Below are positions 21,503 to 31,207 of a stretch of DNA of 64,000 nucleotides, piece by piece. The first letter of the stretch is position 1. Every line of letters starts with the position of its first letter. Origin of the DNA: Gentiana macrophylla (lineage: Eukaryota > Streptophyta > Magnoliopsida > Gentianales > Gentianaceae); NCBI GenBank assembly GCA_026214975.1, contig CM047809.1:129939470-130003469 (forward strand), given 5' to 3'. Under the pieces are notes generated by a model. It saw only the letters and a list, made by a program, of their open reading frames with translations, had not been told where the DNA came from and did not search any database. The translations under genes were made by a program, and so were the position numbers.

Positions 21503-23876
21503 TGATAACGGAAAAATTCACTGTTATTTTGATAACAATTTACCCCATTTCTGATATCATTTTGAGTATTTTTATATCGTTTCGAGTCTTTAATTCCTTA
21601 GTTTCATAAAAATATATAAGTAGTAACTATTATGTAAACTATCGTGTTTTTATAAGTTTTTATAAGTTTTTGTACCGGTTTAGTAACCGGTGTGTTGTGT
21701 CGGATTTACGTTTGGTATTTTGGTGGTTCATTGCAGAATCATAAGTGGACCAAGATCCTACGTAACGACATGTTTTGAGCCCTAAAAGAGGTGTTTAGAG
21801 GGTTAGAAGAAGGTGCCACAAGCTTACGAGTTCAAATGGATCAAATTTTTCTTAAGTACTTAATCGTTACATATTTTCGACGAAGATTTGACCCAGCTTA
21901 GAGGCATTTTCAGGGGATGACTTCTTAATGAAAGTTGTAGATCTTCAAATAAGCTTTCCAACGCATTTTGAATCAAGTCAATTGGACTTCTACAACTCAA
22001 ATGGTGGTCAAGTGGCTAATCGGTTCATATCGTTAGAAATCCCTAAAACGACACGACTTACGAATGGCTCATCAAAACGACATTTTACGAAGAAGAGTCC
22101 TTCATAAAAGTTGTAGAGTTTTAGAGAGCTTAATTATGACATTTGGATCACGTCATTTGGAGGTCTACAACTCGAGATATGAATTTTAGAAGTTTAATAT
22201 ATAATTATATAATTATATATACATACGAGCACATGCAGTTAGTTAGAGGTAATGATGAGTAATGATTACACGGACCGGTCCGGCTCCTTCAAGGACCGGT
22301 CCGGCCTCAACATTTGCCTATATATACAGAGGTTTTAGCAGATGAAACCTTTGCCTCTTCTTCCCCATCCTCTTCTTCTTTTCCTTTCTTTTTAATTATG
22401 TTTTGGGGGCGTAAATTAGATATATATGTCGTTATAATGTCGGTGTAATAACCCGACTAGTTATCATTTTAATATAATTTCATTTCCGTTTTTATTGCTT
22501 TCTTTTACTTTTATGCAATTAGTATAAATATATATATATATACGTATACTATATATATATATCTATATCTATATATATCTATATATATATATCTATACGT
22601 ATATCTATATAGCTGTAGTTATTTTATTTGCTTTTGTTTTCTTTCGTTTTGTTTCTTTTTTTTATATATATATTTATATATATCTATATATATATATATA
22701 TCTATATACTAGTATTTATATATATATGTATGTATTTAGATATATATATTTTTATTTCGTTGTTATTTCCGTTGTTATGAATAGCTAAAGTAAGTCACAT
22801 AGTCGAATCATGTAAAATTTGGTGAAATCAACCCTTGGAAAATGAAATAGGGAGTGGGTAGTGCTTTTTATTGTTATATCTCACATATTTCACGTCTTAG
22901 AACTTGTTATAACAGATTTGGGCTAGATTGACAACCTAGGTCAAATATCACACACATCACTCTTGAAGAGTTGTTCAGATAGAGTGGTGTGGGAAAAAGG
23001 GTTCTAAAATCGGGAGGTAAAACATACCGTGTTTTAGGTCGTGAATTCAGGCCCGCGCTCATCGATGTATTATTATCAACATAATAATTCGAATGTGGTA
23101 GTTTAGATTAGTGTAGTTTAGTGTTAGACCCCGGGGTTGAACTATGAAGTGCCGGGTGGTTCTTGAGCCAACGATGACAAGTTGTTTCACGGAGTATTTC
23201 GGAAGACCATGGATTAGGTAAAGCTTCGTTTTATCGCTTTGACACATTCTCGTTAAGATGTTCGTGTAAGACGTTGATGAGTATCGGGGTAGTAACGCGT
23301 CGACCGAGTAATTTCGGACTTGTTTCTTTAACGAGGTTTTTCTCGTGGAAACAGAGCGTCTCACAAAGACTTAATCATGTTAGATTAATCGGTTTTCTAA
23401 AAGGAGAATTAGTTAACCTCACATAGGATGTTGAAGGAGAGTTGTTCGATTTTAGCATCGAATTAGGAGCACGCACCGTGAGATTGAGTGTGAGAGTTCA
23501 TTTGCACACTTCCGCTTTGTCTATCCGTGGGGTTGAAATTAACTATTTTGATCATGGTTCGGCTATGTCTTTTAAAACCAAGTAGTTTAATTTTTTTTCT
23601 TTTCTATTTTTAGTATAACACTCCACCTAAACTTTGACCGCCTAGACTAAGTTTTATGTTCACTTTGGTACTCACAACCACATTTCTCTTGGGACGACCT
23701 CGCTCTCTCAGTAGCTATCCTAGCAATCGACCTGGTACTCTGCCAGTTAGAGAGTTAGTTTACCCACAGTTGAGAGTCTTTATAAATGTATTTTTAGTGG
23801 GTGAATTTTTCGCTCATCAAAAATTGGCGCCGTTGCCGGGGACCAATATTTTAGTGGGTGTATTTTTCTCTCATCA
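21503..23876 (+). repeat. G2 5' LTR
   Basis: The LTR matches 26980-29356, with scattered indels and short scrambled patches. It holds a promoter at 22271-22328, a long run of TATATATC-type repeats at 22525-22740 and, near its right end, a perfect tRNA-Asp primer-site sequence at 23825-23842 that is also present in the 3' LTR. The end at 23876 is fixed by the TSD at the other side. Confidence 0.93.
22271..22328 (+). promoter_or_regulatory. G2 LTR core promoter with paired palindromes
   Basis: GGACCGGTCCGG at 22272 and 22293 (21 bp apart) precede a TATATATA box starting at 22319, 14 bp after the second palindrome. Confidence 0.75.
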
Positions 23877-23901
23877 AAATTGGCGCCGCTGTTGCCGGGA
23901 A
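23825..23901 (+). other. Duplicated G2 primer-site region
   Basis: A perfect tRNA-Asp primer site (TGGCGCCGTTGCCGGGGA, 23825-23842) lies inside the LTR end. A second, imperfect one (TGGCGCCGCTGTTGCCGGGA, from 23881, with a 3-nt insertion) lies 4 bp outside the LTR. Both are preceded by related TTAGTGGGTG...TCATCAAAA segments, so a unit of about 56 bp was duplicated. Confidence 0.8.
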
Positions 23902-24212
23902 ATGTGTGATATTGTTGTGATATCTTGTAAGTGAACCGAAGGCTTCAGGCCTAGGTTTTTATTTTCTTGTTTTATTTAGATGTCGACAAAGAGCTATGGA
24001 TCTTTGAAGTGATATTGTCTCGAACTCGGTTTGAATACGACTTTGGTACTCAACCCAATCTCTTTACGGGGTTGTTATATTAGGTTGATATCTTGTAAGT
24101 CCAGCTAGAACTGAGGCTTAGGGCCTTCGGCTACCATATTTAAAAAAAAAAAAAAAGAAAAAAAAAATTTATTGTTTTCTTGTTGTTTTCTGAGATCTTT
24201 CAGTTTGAGCTT
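23902..24212 (+). other. G2 leader with two splice-donor-like repeats
   Basis: Untranslated leader. ATATCTTGTAAGT occurs twice (about 23918 and 24088), each followed by a GGCTT...CCT segment, and a TTATTTAG-ATG acceptor-like site lies near 23977. An A-run is at 24140-24165. No gene. Confidence 0.4.
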
Positions 24213-24791
24213 AAATGGATGAATTTTTCAATCAATACCGCTCACCTGAACAACAATACTCCTACCAACCTTATCAACAACGATTCAGGTGGTCGAGCCT
24301 CAAAGATCAACGGCCAGAATAACCAAGGTTCTTGGTCCTATAATTGCCCTAGTGCATACCCGGATCAGAATTATGGTTATTCGAGTTATGAACCACAATA
24401 TTATGAGGGTTATCCGAACCCTAGTGCTTATCAGGATTATGGTGTTCATACTCAGCACGATGATAGCTTCACCCAGATTCAACCACATGATCGATTATGC
24501 GGAATGGCAAGAAGACCGCTACTCACCTCCAATGAATCAAAGTCAATACGATCAGTTTTCCTCCATGCCACAAGAAGACTTCACCGACAGTCAAATAGAG
24601 CAACTAGAGCGATTGGACCAGATCTTGCAAGAGCGACTGTTGGACATGCAGGAGTTCAAGGTAAATCGACTCCGCCATAAGAAATCTTCAAGACAAGGTG
24701 GGGAAATTGATTGAATTAGTGAGAGGTATGAAAGAGGCGAGAGACATGTGAGGTGGTTAAGGATGATGATGTTATCACCGAAGAAGTTCAA
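24213..24791 (+). pseudogene. gag: G2 gag-like N-terminal region, Gln/Tyr/Pro-rich
   Basis: The frame starts MDEFFNQYRSPEQQYSYQPY and goes on, with shifts at about 24315 and 24490, through tyrosine/glutamine-rich sequence (NYGYSSYEPQYYEGYPNPS) to a charged helix (DSQIEQLERLDQILQERLLD, about 24590-24650). Position after the leader and composition fit the N-terminal or linker part of Athila/Tat gag. No capsid core motif or zinc knuckle is seen. It may supply packaging or protein contacts for a non-autonomous element. Function is inference. Confidence 0.6.
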
Positions 24792-24812
24792 AGTCGAGAA
24801 AATGGTTGAGGA

Positions 24813-25165
24813 TTGATTTGTTATAATGAGATTTTTGAGTTAGAGGAGCGAGAGATTGATTGGCCATCTTTAGTAAAGCCACTGGGAGAGTTGGTAATAG
24901 TTAATATATCGGTCCCGGATTACTACATTCGTCCACTCTGTGAGGATGAATTTTCTGCGGTCCAGTTTGTGTACTCCCAATGGATGAACTTTATGGAATA
25001 GCAAAGAAGATGGTTCGACGATCGATAAAAGAAGATTCTCTGGTTTGGGAGGATATGGCATCGAGAGCCAAACGAGGTACGTTTCTAGACAATTTAATTT
25101 CTTTGGTTCTCGCATTGTTAATTTTTCTTAAGCTTTTGATCTTCTTAAGTTCTGATTTTGGTTGA
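24813..25165 (+). pseudogene. G2 unrecognised ORF remnant
   Basis: A 62-residue frame (MICYNEIFELEEREIDWPSL...) continues in another frame to SFGREDMASRAKRG-like and FLDNLISLVLALLIFLKLL residues by 25165. The family is not recognised. It resembles the acidic end segments found before the 3' region of Tat/Athila elements. At 25200-25230 follows GCGCTACCGGGAGGCAGCCC, a conserved non-coding word of such elements. Confidence 0.4.
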
Positions 25166-25282
25166 TAATTTGTAATTAGTCGAGCAAACGACGTTAAACA
25201 AAAGCGCTACCGGGAGGCAGCCCGATAATAAGAATTTGGATAAGACTAGTCTGAATGAAATGTAGAATTTGTATGAAAGATG

Positions 25283-25450
25283 AACACAAAGCACAACCAA
25301 GTCTCAGGATGAATGTTTGAATGTCATTAAGAGGGAACGATTAGGTGGTTATCCGAAAATCCCGAGGGAGATTAAAGAAAAAATTCAAATGTATCATTTC
25401 TTGGACTTAGGTTATAGAACCCTTGAGGATCTGGGTATAAAAGACTCAAT
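25283..25450 (+). pseudogene. G2 copy of the zinc-knuckle ORF C-terminal end
   Basis: The frame reads TTKSQDECLNVIKRERLGGY, then PKIPREIKEKIQMYHFLDLG, then a tail TLEDLGIKDS. It matches the end of the G1 ORF at 19430-19560. The knuckle itself is not present here. The frame stays open further than in G1, so it shows what the intact end looks like. Confidence 0.55.
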
Positions 25451-25498
25451 ACTCTTTCACACATTTCATTTCATGATCTAGTCTGTTTCAAATTTCTG

Positions 25499-25531
25499 GT
25501 CGTTGTAGTATAGTGGTGAGTATTCCCGCCT
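25499..25531 (+). ncRNA. tRNA-Asp 5' half fragment inside G2
   Basis: These 33 bases match the 5' half of plant tRNA-Asp(GUC), from the first base of the acceptor stem through the D arm to the anticodon stem (starts GTCGTTGTAGTATAGTGG, ends TTCCCGCCT). It breaks off just before the anticodon. The Pol III A box is kept (TAGTATAGTGG); the B box and 3' half are absent. It is not a functional tRNA gene. The same tRNA is the primer for G1 and G2. Confidence 0.8.
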
Positions 25532-26588
25532 TAATAAAATTGTGTGCAATAAAAATGAATCTAGGATAGCTGACTTGACTATGATATATGCTCATATGAT
25601 ACGTATATGCTTAGATGTTCTGTGCTTTACCCGTGTGGGTTATTTTTCCATCTAAAGCTATTATATTGCCTATCGAATTTTCTGACGTGACAGGGCCATT
25701 ATCTTATTATTCCCATATCCCTATTCGATACTTTTGCACGAGGACCATGTCCCGTGTTTGCTTTGTTTTGGTTGTTTTCATATAGGGATTCGGGACGTGC
25801 TTTCTCTCATGGTCATTACGGGATTCGATAGCACCTTTCGCACTGGTGTATAAGCTAAGTCTTCCTCCCTATCTCATTTACACTCGAGGATAATGCAAAA
25901 TCGTAAGTGGGGTAGAGTGCGGTTGGTTTAGAAATGGCGAGTAAGTGTTTAAACCCTTAGTTTTTGATTCTTTTTCGAGCATTATTTAGTTGATTAAAAT
26001 AATCAGTATAAGGTATATATTTCATGGATTTAAAGATGTAATGATTAATTTGGATATGTATAACAAAAGTGAACCGTAAGTGCATTTTAGCCTAAATTTA
26101 TTTGTGTAACATGAATTCCTTCACGTAAGCCTTTGATATTGAAGCGAAAATTTTAAATCTGTATCCATTCGGTATCCTAGTGGTTTATCCTGTAAGTAGC
26201 GGTAACTTAGTACCTAACTTCACGAACATGTCTCGTGAATATCTCGAAGGTTTGAATGTGATAGAAAGAATGTCAAAATAAGATAAACTATATATATGTC
26301 GGTTGTAGCTACCAATGATTTGAGTGCGGTAGGCGTTATCACGAAACGCCCTATACCACTATGAGGCTTAAAAGCTCCCGATCGCTCGATGATAGTAGTC
26401 CGGCTAGGGTGTTATCACGAAACATCCTATTCTTTGGGAATGAGGGCATTTGCTACACATAAAAAAATAAAAAAAAAAAAAAAAAAAAGAAGAAGAGTTA
26501 GATAGGTATTAATGTATTCGATCTCACCTCATGACGCTTGAAAGATAGTCGATTTTGGCAACGAGTTCAGATATGTTAGTATTCTATG

Positions 26589-26621
<33 letters not shown>

Positions 26622-26960
26622 ATCTTCTGACTATCCCCAGTATAAACTAAATGATATGCTTTAGGGATTATCCTAATAAGTACACGGGAGGACTTTGTGT
26701 GGAACTGTTACTGCCTATACCTAGGGAAGTCATTAGGACTGTCTGAATGGATATTTGTGCGTTTGCTTGAATTATTCAAGAGAGGATAGTGGAAATTGAA
26801 AAGGCTTGTCACACACTCACTCTGTTATACATTTATATTAAGGTTAACGTGTAGTTATGATTCGAATGGTTGCACCATCTGATTGTCATTCATATCTTAT
26901 CTTCATGAATTTTTCCTCATTCATTTTCTTTTTTATCGCTTATTTTGTTCGAGGACGACC
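25532..26960 (+). other. G2 3' non-coding region with conserved module and A-runs
   Basis: No gene. The block 26292-26455 (GGTTGTAGCTACCAATGATT start; two TTATCACGAAAC...CCTAT copies at 26336 and 26412) matches G1 32098-32262 and, on the minus strand, G3. A second block (26495-26586) matches G1 31912-32006. Pure A-runs lie at about 26460-26488 and 26589-26618. Confidence 0.7.
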
Positions 26961-26979
26961 AAAAGCTAAGTGGGGGTTG
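26950..26979 (+). other. G2 polypurine tract region
   Basis: GAGGACGACCAAAAGC then TAAGTGGGGGTTG, directly before the 3' LTR. The wording matches the G1 tract (AGGACGATCAAAAG, AAGTGGGAG) and the usual Tat/Athila form. Confidence 0.85.
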
Positions 26980-29356
26980 TGATAACGGAAAAATTCAACG
27001 TTATTTTGATAACAATTTACCCCATTTCGATATCATTTTGAGTATTTTTATATCGTTTAGTCTTTAATTCCTTAGTTTCATAAAAATATATAAGTAGTAA
27101 CTATTATGTAAACTATCGTGTTTTTATAAGTTTTTATAAGTTTTTGTACGGTTTAGTAACCGTGTGTGTTGTCGGATTTACGTTTGGTATTTTGGTGGTT
27201 CATTGCAGAATCATAAGTGGACCAAGATCCTACGTAACGACATGTTTTGAGCCCTAAAAGAGGTGTTTAGAGGGTTAGAAGAAGGTGCCATGTGAACTAC
27301 GAGTTCAAATGGATCAAATTTTTCTTAAGTACTTAATCGTTACATATTTTCGACGAAGATTTGACCCAGCTTAGAGGCATTTTCAGGGGATGACTTCTTA
27401 ATGAAAGTTGTAGATCTTCAAATAAGCTTTCCAACGCATTTTGAATCAAGTCAATTGGACTTCTACAACTCAAATGGTGGTCAAGTGGCTAATCGGTTCA
27501 TATCGGTAGAAATCCCGAAAGCGACACGACTTACGAATGGCTCATCAAAACGACATTTTCTGAAGAAGAGTCCTTCATAAAAGTTGTAGAGTTTTCCGAG
27601 AGCTTAATTATGACATTTGGATCACGTCATTTGGAGGTCTACAACTCGAGATATGAATTTTAGAAGTTTAATATATAATTATATAATTATATATACATAC
27701 GAGCACATGCAGTTAGTTAGAGGTAATGATGAGTAATGATTACACCGGACCGGTCCGGCTCCTTCAAGGACCGGTCCGGCCTCAACATTTGCCTATATAT
27801 ACAGAGGTTTTAGCAAGATGAAACCTTTGCCCCCTTCTTCCCCATCCCTCTTCTTCTTTTCCTTTCTTTTTAATTATGTTTTGGGGGCCTAAATTAGATA
27901 TATATGTCGTTATAATGCCGGTGTAATAACCCGACTAGTTATCATTTTAATATAATTTCATTTCCGTTTTTATTGCTTTCTTTTACTTTTATGCAATTAG
28001 TATAAATATATATATATACGTATACTATATATATATCTATATCTATATATATCTATATATATATATATATATCTATACGTATATCTATATAAATTTGTAG
28101 TTATTTTATTTCTGTTTTTTTTTTTTTTCGTTTTGTTTCTTTTTTTATATATATATTTATATATATCTATATATCTGTATATATATCTATATACTAGTAT
28201 TTATATATATATGTATGTATTTAGATATATATATTTTTATTTCGTTGTTATTTCCGTTGTTATGAATAGCTAAAGTAAGTCACATAGTCGAATCATGTAA
28301 AATTTGGTGAAATCAACCCTTGGAAAATGAAATAGGGAGTGGGTAGTGCTTTTATTGTTATATCTCACATATTTCACGTCTTAGAACTTGTTATAACAGA
28401 TTTGGGCTAGATTGACAACCTAGGTCAAATATCACACACATCACTCTTGAAGAGTTGTTCAGATAGAGTGGTGTGGGAAAAAGGGTTCTAAAATCGGGAG
28501 GTAAAACATACCGTGTTTTAGGTCGTGAATTCAGGCACAGGCATCATCGATGTATTATTATCAACATAATAATTCGAATGTGGTAGTTTAGATTAGTGTA
28601 GTTTAGTGTTAGACCCCGGGGTTGAACTATGAAGTGCCGGGTGGTTCTTGAGCCAACGATGACAAGTTGTTTCACGGAGTATTTCGGGAAGACCATGGAT
28701 TAGGTAAAGCTTCGGTTTTACTGCTTTGACACATTCTCGTTAAGATGTTCGGTGTAGTACGTTGATGAGTATCGGGGGTAGTAACGTCGACCGAGTAATT
28801 TCGGACTTGTTTCCTTAACGAGGTTTTTCGTGGAAACAGAGCGTCTCACAAGACTTAATCATGTTAGATTAATCGGTTTTCTAAAGGAGAATTAGTTAAC
28901 CTCACATAGGATGTTGAAGGAGAGTTGTTGATTTTAGCATCGGGAATTAGGAGCACGCACCCGTGAGATTGAGTGTGAGAGTTCATTTGCACACTTCCAG
29001 CTTTTGTCTATCCGTGGGGTTGAAATTAACTATTTTGATCATGGTTCGGCTATGTCTTTTAAAACCAAGTAGTTTAATTTTTTTCTTTTCTATTTTTAGT
29101 ATAACACTCCACCTAAACTTTGACCGCCTAGACTAAGTTTTACGCTCACTTTGGTACTCACAACCACATTTCTCTTGGGACGACCTCGTACTCTGTAGCT
29201 ATCCTAGCAATCGACCCGGTACTCGCGGTTAGAGAGTTAGTTTACCTGATTAATAGTCTTTATAAATGTATTTTTAGTGGGTGAATTTTTCGCTCATAAA
29301 AAATTGGCGCCGTTGCCGGGGACCAATATTTTAGTGGGTGTATTTTTCTCTCATCA
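26980..29356 (+). repeat. G2 3' LTR
   Basis: Partner of 21503-23876. It keeps the paired palindromes at 27747 and 27768 (21 bp), a TATATATA at 27794 and the internal primer-site copy at 29305-29322. It ends CTCTCATCA at 29356, followed by the TSD TCAAG. Confidence 0.93.
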
Positions 29357-29789
29357 TCAAGCCAATGTGGCTTTGTATGCTGAGAGTACTAGGCAGTGGT
29401 GTGATGATCTTCGTAGAGGTTTAAGAAGGAACGAGCAGTTGCTTCGTAATCCTACTTTTGATGATCCTGCCTATCCACCTTGTCAGTCTGATTCTTATAC
29501 CTTACCAGAGTGGGTAACACCTATTCCACCACCGTCGAGCTTTCATCCATCGTCATATCCTTTTGGAAGCCAATCTAGTGGGACAGGTGTATTTTCGACA
29601 GGTGTTTAGAGACCAGCGATGTCGAGTTGGGGAGGATTCACTGAGTTTGCACATGTCACGACTGGCATGAGTTCGATGGGTCTTGATAGTTCAGTCAGGA
29701 CCACGACTGCAGTTCAGCCATCAGCTTCTCAGTCGTTTCCGAGTTCGAGTTTTCAAGTTGATCCTGAGGAAGACTACGATGAAGATTGA
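29357..29789 (+). pseudogene. ORF A, 3' part
   Basis: The G1 ORF A resumes after G2 with ANVALYAESTRQWCDDLRRG, then proline/serine-rich sequence, a shift near 29605, and a Ser/Thr-rich tail ending in an acidic stretch (EEDYDED) before the TGA at 29787-29789. No membrane segment or signal peptide is visible, so this is not a retroviral-type envelope protein. Confidence 0.75.
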
Positions 29790-30163
29790 ATTTAATAATT
29801 TTGATTAAACATTTTTATTGCACTCTTTATTCGACATTTGTCATTTAGATATTGGTTTGTTTTCATTTTTCGTTTAGTTTGATTTTACAATCGTTTTTAT
29901 AAAAATTTGGTTTGCATTTTAGATCGTTTAGTTTTTATAAAAACTATAAATAAATAAAAAAATTAAAAAAAAAAAAAAAAAATTGTATCATTACTACGTC
30001 GTTTTATAAAAAATAATGTGTCGTTTTATCCGTTCGTATCAAAGATAACATACTCTTTGTGAAATATCTTCAAAGTATTATGCAATGTTTCACACGTGAA
30101 GTAAAAAAACAAAACACAAGTTGTCTTTCACCTCTGTCCCCTCAGTAAAAGTAAGATGAGGCC
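29790..30163 (+). other. Spacer between ORF A and ORF B
   Basis: AT-rich, T-rich sequence with an A-run near 29960-29982. No gene is seen. It probably contains the 3' end signal of ORF A transcripts. Confidence 0.45.
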
Positions 30164-30271
30164 GGACCGGTCCGGCATATTCTCGGACCGGGCCGTGAAG
30201 AACAGAAGGCTGAGTCATTTTGAAGTCTGTCTAATGCAGCCACGTACGTATACTTTTACCATCTATTTAAA
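30164..30271 (+). promoter_or_regulatory. Putative internal promoter for ORF B
   Basis: GGACCGGTCCGG at 30164 and GGACCGGGCCG at 30185 are again 21 bp apart. A TATTTAAA box lies at 30264-30271, farther downstream (about 68 bp) than in the LTRs. A CT-rich leader of about 90 bases precedes the ORF B ATG at 30362. Confidence 0.55.
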
Positions 30272-30361
30272 GAAGTAAAGGCAGGAGCAACAATTGCTCA
30301 TTCTTTCACTGTCTATCTACCTTAAACTGTATTTCTTTCACTTTTTTATCGAGTTTTAAAA

Positions 30362-31207
30362 ATGTCGAACCACTCTTCACCGTCGGTTAATTCTTACGAG
30401 CCTCATACACCGGATCATCCGGAATCTCAAACTTCTAATGAGAGTATCATTTTACACAATCATTTTGCAAATTCTCCAATCCTATTGGAGAAAGGTTTAA
30501 ATTTCGACAAGCTTGATCAATGGGGAAAAACTATCATTCGAAGTTTTGGTTGGAAAAAATTTGTCAGTACACCGAGAGGACGGGTAAATGTCTCAATAGT
30601 GCGAGAATTTTATTCTGCGCTTATGACGACACCTATGGTTGATATCACGCAGATTGTTCTAGTAAGAGGAGTGGTTGTTCCCTTCTCTTCATCTATTATC
30701 AACCAAAATTTTGAAATTCCACCAGTAACGATGCCACATTTTGAATTGCAATGGGGACTACAAAATCCCTCTAATCATTTGAATAAAGTACACGAGTCGC
30801 TCCAATGTCTGCTCCTCGCTTTTTGATACAAATCACGACATGTCAACACGAGCTCTACTTCCACATCTAAAGGCGTGGAAGCATTTTATAAATTTCGAGT
30901 TTATCCCACTGGGATTTTGGAAGTTTGGTGAGAATGAAATGCTTCTACTTTTGCTTTGGCATTTGGTGTATTTGTTGATTGGGGTATATTGATTCAAAGG
31001 ACGATGATTGGAGTTTGCGAAACACGAGAGGTAGTAGGGAAGCCTATGCCTAATTCATGGATGATATCACGTTTGTGTATTCTTCCGAATGGAGTAGAAG
31101 AGTTGGAGACGGATGAAATTTTTCCGCTCAGAGATAGTCGGTTTGGATTGCTACCGGTTGATACACCGGGTTGTTCGTCTACCATTTGTAGAGTTGTTTG
31201 TTGGTGA
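30362..31207 (+). pseudogene. ORF B (plant transposon-protein-like), related to ORF A
   Basis: The first 154 residues are open: MSNHSSPSVNSYEPH, then GRVNVSIVREFYSALMTT and VLVRGVVVPFSSSIINQNF. This matches the order (VREFY..., VRG...FSxxxIN) of the plant transposon-protein domain (PF20167) and of ORF A. After a shift near 30826 the frame goes on through VVGKPMPNSWMISRLCILP to a stop at 31205-31207. Function is unknown. Two homologous ORFs in tandem suggest an old duplication within the element. Confidence 0.7.

Larger units (their letters stand above)
21503..29356 (+). mobile_element. Ty3/gypsy element G2, non-autonomous, nested in G1 ORF A
   Basis: G2 has LTRs of 2374 and 2377 bp (21503-23876, 26980-29356) with ends TGATAACGG...CTCTCATCA. 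A perfect TSD TCAAG lies at 21498-21502 and 29357-29361. The ORF A reading frame of G1 resumes exactly after it. The internal part is only 3.1 kb and holds a gag-like N-terminal frame, an unrecognised ORF, a tRNA-Asp fragment, a non-coding module and a polypurine tract. No protease, RT or integrase is visible, so it needs enzymes from a partner. The related LTRs suggest G1-like elements. Confidence 0.93.

Noticed and set aside
22525..22740. Satellite or centromeric array
   Set aside because: The TATATATC run is short, lies inside both G2 LTRs and is a simple microsatellite of the LTR.
25499..25531. Functional tRNA-Asp gene
   Set aside because: Only the 5' half is present; no anticodon loop, T arm or 3' acceptor strand follows.
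29357..31207. ORFs A and B as retroviral envelope genes
   Set aside because: No signal peptide, membrane segment or cleavage site; motifs fit the plant transposon-protein family instead.
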